From: Elusimicrobia bacterium RIFCSPHIGHO2_02_FULL_57_9
GTDB lineage: Bacteria > Elusimicrobiota > Elusimicrobia > UBA1565 > UBA9628
NCBI GenBank assembly: GCA_001800015.1
Contig: MGUO01000315.1
Span: forward strand, 1-12,691
Direction of reading: 5' to 3'
Length of the DNA: 12,691 nt
Shown here: positions 6,642 through 12,691 of the stretch, in pieces
How positions within the stretch are numbered: position 1 is the first letter of the stretch
Layout: each line of letters starts with the position of its first letter
Program-made: the position numbers and the translations under genes
Notes under the pieces: generated by a model
What the model was told of the DNA's origin: nothing
Database searches by the model: none
The model's input: only the letters and a program-made list of their open reading frames with translations

Positions 6642-7340
6642 ATGGCGGAGACGATATTGATCATAGACGACGATCCCTCTTTTCGAAAGCAATTAGGCCA
6701 GACCCTGAAGGATTACGGCTACCTGGTGGCCGAGGCGGGAACCGGAAAAGCGGGAGTATCCATGACGCAAAAACAAAGCCCTGACTTGATCATCCTTGAC
6801 CTGGTCCTGCCCGGCATCCACGGCATCGATGTCTGCCAAATACTTAAGCAGAAAACCGAGACGGCGGGAATCCCGATTCTCATGCTGACCGGCAAGGACA
6901 CGGAGGGGCAGGATATCGCCTGCCTCGACATGGGGGCCGACGGTTCCCTGACCAAGCCGGTCAAGGCCGAGCGCCTTTTGTCTCATTGCCGGGCCCTTTT
7001 GAGGAGAGCCCCCGCAGAAAACAAGAAGTCCGGCGCCTTAAGACTGGGGCCGCTGCGATTGGATTACAATCAAAAGCTGGCGCGGATCGGCGGCCGCGAT
7101 ATCTCGCACCTTACTCCCAAGGAATTCAGCATATTATACGACCTGGCTGCGCGCAGCCCCGGAACTCGCGATAGGACTTCGCTGTACCGGGATCTTTGGG
7201 GCATGGACCCTCCTTCGGAAGGCAGCCTTAAAACAGTGGACGTCCATGTGCGCAGAATTCGCCTTAAGCTTGGTTGGAAATCCGATGAATGGATTATTTA
7301 CATTAACGGAAGAGGCTATTGCCTTAAACTTCCCAAATAA
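6642..7340 (+). CDS. OmpR/PhoB-family response regulator (232 aa)
   Basis: The receiver domain (1-120) has the acidic pocket IIDDD (D9-D11), the phospho-acceptor D53 in LDLVLPG, the switch Thr T83 in MLTGKD, and K105 in LTKPV. The winged-helix DNA-binding domain (about 131-229) shows LTPKEFSILYDLA, the recognition-helix region KTVDVHVRRIRLKL and the C-terminal hairpin NGRGYCL, all typical of the OmpR/PhoB class. It would bind DNA as a dimer on phosphorylation by the kinase encoded divergently. The ATG has no Shine-Dalgarno and follows an AT-rich stretch, consistent with a nearly leaderless mRNA. It converges on pilin operon 2 with 15 bp between stop codons. Target genes are unknown; both flanking pilin operons and the RHH genes are reasonable candidates. 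Confidence 0.95.
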   Translation: MAETILIIDDDPSFRKQLGQTLKDYGYLVAEAGTGKAGVSMTQKQSPDLIILDLVLPGIHGIDVCQILKQKTETAGIPILMLTGKDTEGQDIACLDMGADGSLTKPVKAERLLSHCRALLRRAPAENKKSGALRLGPLRLDYNQKLARIGGRDISHLTPKEFSILYDLAARSPGTRDRTSLYRDLWGMDPPSEGSLKTVDVHVRRIRLKLGWKSDEWIIYINGRGYCLKLPK

Positions 7341-7355
7341 GACGACGGGCCCGCC

Positions 7356-8648
7356 TCAAGGACAAGTGAGCGTGGACGGCCACGCCCGGCCGGGCAAATC
7401 CTTCCATGATTGTCGGGAAAGGATAATGTTGGTGGGTTTGATATAGGAGCCGGCTGATTCGCTGTAATACACGAAAAAATTGTTCGGCGTGACGGTCACA
7501 TTCCCCGCCACATAGGCGGCGCCGATGATCTTGGTCTGTCCCGCTCCGCCGCTCTGGGTGAGGTTTCCCCCCACATAAAAAAATCCATCCACCATCACCT
7601 TGTCGAGGCTCACGGTGGTGCCTTCGGGAGAGCTGTAACTGGAGGTCAGCCCGGGAAAACTTACGGGTTCGGTCGGGTCCCAATTGGCGTCGGTATAGGC
7701 AGTCCAAGAACTGCCGTATTGCTGCCAGGCCTTTTGCGGCAAAACGGCGTTGCGCGTCGCGGCTCCGGCCAGGCCGTTGGGCAGGGTGACGTTGCCCGCG
7801 ACAAACAAAGTGCCCTGGACGAATATCTTGCCCTCCACGCACAGAGCCCCTTCGACGTAATAGGTCCGGCCCGTCGCGCAGCTGGTGGAGTCCGAACAAA
7901 TGGTGTCGCAAGAGACCCCGCAGGCGGTTCCGCTGTTCTTGCCCCAGCATCGATTGCCGCTATAAAAGGTTCCCGAGCTAATGGCGGCATTGAGGAAAGC
8001 GCTTGTATCGATCCCTGGATCGGCAGGAATGTTGGGATCGTAAGAGTGCCATTGCAAGCAGTTGGGAGAATCGCAGTTGGGAGGGGTGGAGCCGTTGGCA
8101 TCGAGGTCAATGGAGCCGGCGCTCCAAACCTGAGGGAAGGTCCGGCCGTTCATGGCAACGCTTTTGGGGGAGACTATTGCCCCCCAATGAACCTGGGTGT
8201 TGGAGCCGCTGATGGTGACGCCGGATTGGCCGCGTATCGCGGTGTCACCGACGGTCGAGTTGTCATAAACCGCCTGGATGGCCCGGACTTCCTTCTCCTT
8301 TTTCTCCTTGCCGATAGCGAGGATTGTAACCTGCTCCTCATCCGGACCGCTTGTTATGGAAATGGCATAACAGCCTCCATATAAATCGCCATAAGAAGCG
8401 TTGAAGCCGTAGCCCGAAGGGAAAATCCCCGCTTGGCCGTTGGCCCAGGTGGTCGTGCTTTCCGATATTTTCCTATATCCCCTGTCGATGCCGGCCTCGG
8501 CCAGCTGGAAAGCCGTGGTATTTTGATGATACTTCACGCTCCACCGAGATTCGTTTTGCACGTAGAGCACCATGGTGGGAATAAATATCATGAGAATCAG
8601 CATGATCATGACAACCCCCGCCAACATCTGCCCTCGGTTGTTGATCAA
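7356..8648 (-). CDS. PilX/GspK-like minor pilin with Cys-rich region, operon 2 copy (430 aa)
   Basis: This is a paralogue of the protein at 244-1638: same N-terminus (RGQMLAGVVMIMLILMIFIP, then LAEAGIDRG at 49-57), no Glu at +5, the same YVGGNLT / YVAGNVT / FVAGNVT strand repeats (about 264-388) and the same end (NIILSRQSWK). The start codon is TTG: it overlaps the preceding stop as TTGA and has a good Shine-Dalgarno GAGGA 7 bases upstream (8656-8660). The next ATG would remove the basic leader. It differs from its paralogue in having ten Cys instead of one; eight are at 192, 197, 234, 243, 247, 251, 257 and 270, likely forming disulfides or a metal site in an exported domain. As third gene of the operon it is probably the GspK-like tip cap. 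It is convergent with the response regulator gene. Confidence 0.85.
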   Translation of the reverse strand: MINNRGQMLAGVVMIMLILMIFIPTMVLYVQNESRWSVKYHQNTTAFQLAEAGIDRGYRKISESTTTWANGQAGIFPSGYGFNASYGDLYGGCYAISITSGPDEEQVTILAIGKEKKEKEVRAIQAVYDNSTVGDTAIRGQSGVTISGSNTQVHWGAIVSPKSVAMNGRTFPQVWSAGSIDLDANGSTPPNCDSPNCLQWHSYDPNIPADPGIDTSAFLNAAISSGTFYSGNRCWGKNSGTACGVSCDTICSDSTSCATGRTYYVEGALCVEGKIFVQGTLFVAGNVTLPNGLAGAATRNAVLPQKAWQQYGSSWTAYTDANWDPTEPVSFPGLTSSYSSPEGTTVSLDKVMVDGFFYVGGNLTQSGGAGQTKIIGAAYVAGNVTVTPNNFFVYYSESAGSYIKPTNIILSRQSWKDLPGRAWPSTLTCP

Positions 8649-9151
8649 TTCATGATCCTCACTTTGGAAATGGACAGTTGCAGGGCCTTGCGGCCCCCCA
8701 AATACGTGGGCGCCTGCATGGTCACGGCCACGGAAACGATGCTGGTATCATCGGTGCGTGGATAGGTGAAAGCGATATAGCCTACGCGCTCGGAAAGCAT
8801 GGAACTAACGCCGTCCAGCGACATATAGAGCTTGTTGCCTTGCTGGTAAAAAACCACGCTCTGCCCCTTCTCCGTAATGAAGGAAACCCGGGAATAGGGA
8901 GGCTGTCCTGAAACCTGGCCGAGAAGCACGGTTCTGCGGTCCGCCTGCCTTAGGAAGCGGTTGATGATGTCCAGACTCGCGCGCACATCCCTTTCGATTT
9001 CATTGCGCGCCGTGGTTTGACGCCAGAAGTTCGTCACCCTCACCAGCAACGGCGCCGCGACGGAAGCGAGAATGCCCATGATGGCCACGACCATCAGCAT
9101 TTCCGAAAGCGTATAGCCCTTGGCATTTATGTGTTTTCCTATCATGGCCAT
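8645..9151 (-). CDS. GspJ/PilW-like minor pseudopilin, operon 2 copy (168 aa)
   Basis: The prepilin leader ends in AKG before YTLSEMLMVVAIMGILAS, with Glu at +5 (E17). The globular part shares GQPPYSRVSF (82-91), YQQGN (102-106), YPRTDDTSIVSV (130-141) and the C-terminus KVRIMN with the operon 1 paralogue (1638-2126). The start may be the ATG at 9151 or the ATG two codons later (9145); the latter gives the classical ATGA overlap with the preceding stop and has a GGGA about 8 bases upstream. The 3' end overlaps the TTG start of the next gene by four bases. Expected role: minor pseudopilin in a tip complex with its two operon partners. The family is certain; the assignment to GspJ rather than another minor pseudopilin rests on gene order and size. 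Confidence 0.9.
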   Translation of the reverse strand: MAMIGKHINAKGYTLSEMLMVVAIMGILASVAAPLLVRVTNFWRQTTARNEIERDVRASLDIINRFLRQADRRTVLLGQVSGQPPYSRVSFITEKGQSVVFYQQGNKLYMSLDGVSSMLSERVGYIAFTYPRTDDTSIVSVAVTMQAPTYLGGRKALQLSISKVRIMN

Positions 9152-11703
9152 GATCCCGTGAAGTCCTGGAGCGGCGTGGTCTGGCCGGCCGTCACGACCA
9201 CGCCGGTTTTTGTCTTGCTGTTGTAGCTTACCGCTCCCGTGTTGATATTAACCACGGGATAATAGGCGCGCATATTGTAGGTGCCCCCACGAGCATCCAG
9301 AGAGTATTTGCCGTCCGCCACGCTTGAGGCCGCATAATAGGGATTGCCGAGGGCCGGGGCAGAAGAACCGTAAATAGAAGGCGGAGGATCGGTGATGGTT
9401 CCGGTACTGGCGATAATAAGCACACCCGTGGTTATGGCATCGCCCTGATCCTCTACGCTGCCGGTGATGGTCCCCAACCCTCCCGAAACCGTGATGGTGC
9501 CGACGAAAATGTTGGATCCCGGCGCGGTGAGCGTGGCCGTCAAAGGATCGGGATCGGTGGTATAGCTTTGCGAGGGATCGAGCTCCGGCGAAACGTCGTA
9601 GCCGGTGGCTGAGGTGGAGGCCGCAATGTAGAAATGGCCGGTATTGTCCGAGGCTCCCTCGAAGGTGGCCACGCCCCGCACGGCCTTGACCACGACATTC
9701 GGCAGCGCTCCCGTGCCCGAGGTGACATAACCCATTATCTGGCCCGCCTGCCCCAGATGGAAGTACGGAGAGCCGGTGATGAAGGTTAAGCTGCCTTCCG
9801 TGACGGTGCCCACGGCGGCGTCGGTGGCATAATTGCTGTTGTCCGAATTAAAATTAGCGTTGACGACCACCGTTCCAGCCGCCGAGTTGATCATATAATA
9901 GCCCGCGGAGGTGGTCCGGGCCGTGGCCCCGTTGCATTCCACCAGTATTCCGCTTAGCGGGGTCGAATAATCCGCGCCGCTGCCGTAGACATAACCCCGG
10001 ACATAACCGCCTGCGGTAACGGAACTAAGAAGAGACGAATAATATCCCGCCACGGGCCATGGAGGATCGGTGGTGGCATTGGGAATCTGGGTCGTAGCGC
10101 TTTGAGTCACCTCCACGGTTGAGACCGCTAGCATGTAAGAGCCCTGCAGCAGAGTCACGTTGACCGTCCCGGTAGCCACGCCTGTGAGGGTAAATTGGGC
10201 ATATTCCGAGTTGGTGCCCGAATTGACGGCCTGGGCTTGAACAGGCGTGGATAGGCCATCGGAGGCGAAAACAAAGGCGCCATGCGCTGGAGTGCCGCTT
10301 ACCGGAACTTGGATAATCGTGGTATTTTTGGGCGCAACAGCGATGGGAGAGTAGCTCGAAAAGTTGACGGAGTTGTTGTTCGTGTCGTAGGCGTTTCCCA
10401 GCGTTGAACTGACGGTTCCAGGGTGGGTGAGCCGGACAATCTGCATGTCCAAATCAAGTCCATCGGTCGCAGCAAGGGAAAAAGATACCCCTTCCTTTCT
10501 GGGCCCCGTATTATTGTTGTCGTCCCAGCCCACGGTATCAAGCAGGAAGCCGTCCGAGACACGCTCAAGCTCAATAGCGGTGGCCCTATCGTTGCGTATA
10601 TAGTTCGCGGTCGCCGGGTGGCCGTAGTAGGCATCCGCAATCCGTTGCTGGCCCAGAACGCAAAACGAGGTGGCGTTGGCGACTAGATAATAGCTTCCGG
10701 GCCTGACATAGGTGGAGACATGAGTGAAGGAAAAGTCCGTGTCGCTCTTACTTTGTCCGGGATCTTCATCGTAGTGGTTCATCCGGATGATTTTAGGACC
10801 GCCGGTCACACCGATATTTATGGGATAGGTTGTGGGGTTGAAAAGCTCGAAGTATTCAACCTCCCGCGGCGTCCCATCACCCATGACTGTATCAGTCGCG
10901 GCTACCACTTGGCTGATGAGAAGGCTGGTGGAGATCCACACCTGCCCCGTCACCGTCCCCGAGCCGATTTTAAGCATGGAGAAATCCTGATTGGTCACGG
11001 CCCCGCGCGAAGCAACCAGGTTGTTGACGCTCCGCGTAAAATAGCCGGCTGAGGAACACACCAGGGAATAGGTGCCCCGCGACACCTGGAAACTGTAGTC
11101 TCCGAGGGAATCGGCGGTCCCTTTCCAATTTGGATTTCCCACCACCTTGACCAGGGCCCCGGGCAAGACCGCGGCCGAACCCGAAATAGTGACCTTGCCC
11201 TTAAATTGCGAATCGAGGGCGGCGGCGGCCGGATTGGAGAAAAGATTTTTAAGCTCGACTTTCTTATAGGTCGCGCCGTCCTGCCAAAGAACATAGACGC
11301 TTACTTGCTTGATTCCCGTGTCGTTGGAGTTGTAGGACACCGTTGAGATGGAAGTTCCCGACATGTCCGCGTAAGCCACATAGACGACGCGCCGGAAAGG
11401 GGGATTGCCCCAAAGGCTGATGGTTTCGGGGGCATAGGTGGAGCCGTCATAGACCACCGCGGGGGAATAATTGCCGTCGGTAACCGAGTTGGTGGTCACC
11501 ATAAGCTGGAAATAAGAGTAGTTCTTGAGCACCTCCATGCGTTCCTGCGCGATGTTGACGGCGATGGTTTTTTGCCGCGAGTAGCGAATGGACTTGGTGA
11601 TGTATGAAAACGCGCCCAGGCTTCCCAGAACGACGCTGCTCAAAATGGCCGTGGCAATCATCAGCTCAACCAAGGTGACGCCCCGGCAGTCTCGAGAGTG
11701 CAT
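9142..11703 (-). CDS. Giant prepilin-like protein with lamin-tail domain and beta-sandwich repeats, operon 2 copy (853 aa)
   Basis: The architecture matches the paralogue at 2128-4704 from end to end. The prepilin leader MHSRDCRG is followed by VTLVELMIATAILSSVVLG with Glu at +5 (E13); a pseudopilin-like domain runs to about residue 155; a first beta-sandwich repeat spans about 167-243; the lamin-tail domain (about 260-425) has VEYFELFNPTT, SYYLVANATSF and DTVGWDD; further beta-sandwich repeats lie at about 566-650, 653-740 and 743-850. Both paralogues contain the segment ITTGVLI near the end and finish in an aromatic FSW / SWP tail. The Shine-Dalgarno AAGGA (11709-11713) lies 5 bases before the ATG. 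It is the first gene of operon 2; no RHH gene precedes it, unlike operon 1. It is probably a tip-located adhesin or recognition subunit of a pilus-like filament; the ligand is unknown. Confidence 0.88.
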   Translation of the reverse strand: MHSRDCRGVTLVELMIATAILSSVVLGSLGAFSYITKSIRYSRQKTIAVNIAQERMEVLKNYSYFQLMVTTNSVTDGNYSPAVVYDGSTYAPETISLWGNPPFRRVVYVAYADMSGTSISTVSYNSNDTGIKQVSVYVLWQDGATYKKVELKNLFSNPAAAALDSQFKGKVTISGSAAVLPGALVKVVGNPNWKGTADSLGDYSFQVSRGTYSLVCSSAGYFTRSVNNLVASRGAVTNQDFSMLKIGSGTVTGQVWISTSLLISQVVAATDTVMGDGTPREVEYFELFNPTTYPINIGVTGGPKIIRMNHYDEDPGQSKSDTDFSFTHVSTYVRPGSYYLVANATSFCVLGQQRIADAYYGHPATANYIRNDRATAIELERVSDGFLLDTVGWDDNNNTGPRKEGVSFSLAATDGLDLDMQIVRLTHPGTVSSTLGNAYDTNNNSVNFSSYSPIAVAPKNTTIIQVPVSGTPAHGAFVFASDGLSTPVQAQAVNSGTNSEYAQFTLTGVATGTVNVTLLQGSYMLAVSTVEVTQSATTQIPNATTDPPWPVAGYYSSLLSSVTAGGYVRGYVYGSGADYSTPLSGILVECNGATARTTSAGYYMINSAAGTVVVNANFNSDNSNYATDAAVGTVTEGSLTFITGSPYFHLGQAGQIMGYVTSGTGALPNVVVKAVRGVATFEGASDNTGHFYIAASTSATGYDVSPELDPSQSYTTDPDPLTATLTAPGSNIFVGTITVSGGLGTITGSVEDQGDAITTGVLIIASTGTITDPPPSIYGSSAPALGNPYYAASSVADGKYSLDARGGTYNMRAYYPVVNINTGAVSYNSKTKTGVVVTAGQTTPLQDFTGSWP

Positions 11704-11717
11704 AGGATTCCTTAATA

Positions 11718-11747
11718 AGTATTGGGGATTTTAACGCCCCAAGTCAA
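11718..11747 (-). promoter_or_regulatory. Candidate promoter of pilin operon 2 with an internal dyad
   Basis: On the - strand there is TTGACT (11747-11742), an 18-bp spacer and AATACT (11723-11718). The spacer region contains a perfect inverted repeat TTGGGG / CCCCAA (11722-11727 and 11737-11742; 9-bp gap), which could be an operator for a repressor. The predicted start would lie almost on the Shine-Dalgarno, which weakens the call; another promoter further upstream in this 168-bp gap is possible. Confidence 0.3.
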
Positions 11748-11823
11748 TAGGACTTTGGTCAGTGCTTGTCTGCCGGGGTCAAGCCGGGTGGAATTCTGAA
11801 TATAATAAATAATTTCTTTTGCA

Positions 11824-11873
11824 AACTTTTACTTGACAAAGATAACTTTTGATGGTATACATAATAATATCAT
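11824..11873 (+). promoter_or_regulatory. Promoter and operator-like repeats of the toxin-antitoxin operon
   Basis: A perfect -35 TTGACA (11833-11838), 17-bp spacer and -10 TATACA (11856-11861) predict a start at about 11868, only some 4 bases before the antitoxin ATG (11872). No Shine-Dalgarno is present, so the message would be nearly leaderless. Two direct copies of AACTTTT (11824-11830 and 11844-11850), 20 bp apart, flank the -35; an imperfect dyad ATGGTAT / ATATCAT (11852-11858, 11867-11873) covers the -10 and start codon. These are natural sites for autorepression by the antitoxin. Confidence 0.6.
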
Positions 11874-12108
11874 GCCTACTAAAAAAAGTCTGGCCGTAAG
11901 GTTAAACTCGCAGGTCGCCGAAAGGATGCGCCGCTACTGCGCCGAGCGCGGAATCAAACAGGGCTTTTTCATCGAGAAAGCTCTTCTCGAGCAGATCGAA
12001 CGGGAAGAACTTAACGAGGACCTGCTCGACTTCAAAAAGCACAGATCTCACGAAAAAGACGCCATAAGTTTCGAAGAATATCTCAGATTGCGGCGCAGCC
12101 ATGTATGA
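11872..12108 (+). CDS. RHH-type antitoxin of a RelBE/ParDE-like module (78 aa)
   Basis: The N-terminal part has the strand SLAVRLN (6-12) followed by helices with a GIKQG turn (27-31), a ribbon-helix-helix DNA-binding fold. The acidic/charged C-terminal part (EELNEDLLDFKKHRSHEKDAISFEEYL) fits the toxin-wrapping region of type II antitoxins. The frame can be extended 13 codons to a TTG at 11833, but that TTG is the -35 box of the promoter, so the ATG at 11872 is chosen. The last 8 bases overlap the toxin gene, implying translational coupling. The product would neutralise the RelE-like toxin and repress its own operon. The family fold is convincing; the exact antitoxin family name is not certain. 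Confidence 0.85.
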   Translation: MPTKKSLAVRLNSQVAERMRRYCAERGIKQGFFIEKALLEQIEREELNEDLLDFKKHRSHEKDAISFEEYLRLRRSHV

Positions 12109-12352
12109 GATCAAAGCTCTTCCTTCAGCATCACGAGATCTAGAAGCTCTGGAAAAGGCGGCCTTTGACCGCATCAAGACTAGAATTCTGGGCTTAAGAC
12201 AAGAGCCCCGGCCCATAGGCATAATCAAACTAACCGCGGAAGAAGGGTATCGCCTTCGGGCCGGGGACTACCGCATCCTGTATCGAATCGACGACAAGGC
12301 CAAAATCGTCTATCTCTACCGCATCAAGCACCGGCGCGAAGCCTATCGCTAA
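12101..12352 (+). CDS. relE: RelE/ParE-family toxin (83 aa)
   Basis: The length and pattern are those of RelE/ParE toxins: YEIKALPSASRDLEAL at the N-terminus (2-17), RPIGIIKL (37-44), then YRLRAGDYRILYRID (50-64) and KHRREAYR at the C-terminus (76-83). Basic residues K43, R51, R53, R58 and the terminal H77, R78, R79 and Y82 are in the places used by RelE for ribosome-dependent mRNA cleavage. A ParE-like gyrase toxin has the same fold, but the closeness to the RelE consensus favours an mRNA interferase. The start overlaps the antitoxin stop by 8 bases. The stop codon is 9 bp from the convergent ispF stop. Toxin-antitoxin pairs are common accessory insertions; there is no sign that this one takes part in the pilin system. 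Confidence 0.9.
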   Translation: MYEIKALPSASRDLEALEKAAFDRIKTRILGLRQEPRPIGIIKLTAEEGYRLRAGDYRILYRIDDKAKIVYLYRIKHRREAYR

Positions 12353-12361
12353 CTGGCGGGC

Positions 12362-12691
12362 TTAGGCCGGCAAAAGCAGCGTGGCCACGGCGTAGCAGGC
12401 GATGGCCTTGCCTTGGCCTATGGAATCAAGGCCTTCGTGGGATTTGGCCTTTAAATTAATGCTCCCGGCCGTAACGCCGAACAACTCGGAAAGGGAACGC
12501 TTGAAGGCATCGTAATGAGGGCTTAATTTCGGCTGCTCGGCGATCAAAGTGATGTCCAAGTGGGACAGTGCGCCGCCGGCGGCGATCAGCTTGGCCATCA
12601 CCGCCGCGATGATGTCGGCGCTGGCGATATTTTTGATCTTGGGGTTTTCCGGGGGAAACATCAGCCCTATTTCCCCGGAAAACCCCAAGAT
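12362..12691 (-). CDS. ispF: 2-C-methyl-D-erythritol 2,4-cyclodiphosphate synthase, C-terminal part (5' end outside window)
   Basis: This is the last 109 residues of IspF, which makes the cyclic diphosphate intermediate of the non-mevalonate (MEP) isoprenoid pathway in the cytosol. Visible family features are LGFSGEIGLMFPPENP (aligning with the LGDIGxHFPDTDP region), the helix NIASADIIAAVMAKLI, DITLIAEQPKLSPH, and KSHEGLDSIGQGKAIACYAV near the end, corresponding to the CDP-binding K-x-T-x-E-x-L motif (Ser replaces the usual Thr; Glu is kept). The frame runs off the right edge: the TTG at 12688 is an internal Leu of an ILG motif, not a start. The metal-binding Asp/His residues near the N-terminus are outside the window, as is any fusion to IspD. 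This is a housekeeping gene unrelated to the pilin block. Confidence 0.93.
   Translation of the reverse strand: MLGFSGEIGLMFPPENPKIKNIASADIIAAVMAKLIAAGGALSHLDITLIAEQPKLSPHYDAFKRSLSELFGVTAGSINLKAKSHEGLDSIGQGKAIACYAVATLLLPA

Noticed and set aside
7341..7355. GGGCCC palindrome between the response regulator and the PilX-like gene as a terminator.
   Set aside because: There is no loop and no T-tract; it is an ordinary short palindrome.
7324..7950. 208-residue open frame on - in another frame of the operon 2 PilX-like gene.
   Set aside because: Arg-rich out-of-frame translation; it overlaps the end of the response regulator gene and has no homologous counterpart in operon 1.
7719..8384. 221-residue open frame on +, antisense to the PilX-like gene of operon 2.
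   Set aside because: No family resemblance; the opposite strand has a clear prepilin-like gene with a paralogue.
11833..12108. Longer antitoxin (91 aa) starting at TTG 11833.
   Set aside because: The TTG is again part of a TTGACA -35 box; the ATG at 11872 gives a normal RHH N-terminus.
1..12691. CRISPR array, tRNA or rRNA genes, insertion sequences or phage attachment sites.
   Set aside because: No spaced repeat series, cloverleaf-like sequence, transposase frame or terminal inverted repeats were seen. The duplicated pilin cassettes have no mobile-element genes beside them.

Overview
The window looks like a chromosomal segment of a Gram-negative bacterium with moderately high GC (mid-50s by eye). 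The mixture of very large, duplicated prepilin-like genes with housekeeping genes (rhomboid protease, ispF of the non-mevalonate isoprenoid pathway) recalls uncultured Elusimicrobiota or related lineages, which are rich in pilin-like genes. This assignment is an inference; there is no rRNA or other phylogenetic marker in the window.

Layout from left to right: the 3' end of a rhomboid protease gene on + (2-238); pilin-like operon 1 on - (RHH regulator 4947-4720, then giant prepilin 4704-2128, small pseudopilin 2126-1638, PilX/GspK-like 1638-244); a second RHH gene on - with its own strong promoter and an intrinsic terminator (5256-5020); a six-TM sensor histidine kinase on - (6616-5423) divergent from an OmpR/PhoB-type response regulator on + (6642-7340), with only 25 bp between them; pilin-like operon 2 on - (giant prepilin 11703-9142, pseudopilin 9151-8645, PilX/GspK-like 8648-7356); a RelB/RelE-type toxin-antitoxin pair on + (11872-12352); and the C-terminal part of ispF on - (12362-12691).

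The central theme is a duplicated three-gene cassette. Each copy has the order GspI/PilV-like, GspJ/PilW-like, GspK/PilX-like, which is the order and composition of the minor-pseudopilin tip complex of type II secretion and type IV pili. The GspI/PilV-like member is about 850 residues instead of the usual 120-200. Beyond its pilin head it carries a lamin-tail domain and several beta-sandwich (carboxypeptidase-regulatory-like) repeats, so it looks like a pilus- or pseudopilus-tip adhesin. The two cassettes are clearly paralogous but well diverged; one PilX-like protein has gained a cysteine-rich region.

The cassettes are separated by a block of regulators: a two-component system whose sensor has a PilS-like layout and two paralogous ribbon-helix-helix proteins. 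Several short regulatory sequences are visible: 8-bp tandem repeats before the RHH gene that leads operon 1, a TTTATATAAA palindrome shared by that promoter and by the kinase/regulator divergent promoter, a consensus-like sigma70 promoter with an upstream dyad before the other RHH gene, and operator-like repeats at the toxin-antitoxin promoter. The working hypothesis is a regulated pair of alternative tip complexes for one surface filament or secretion system, with the core machinery encoded elsewhere.
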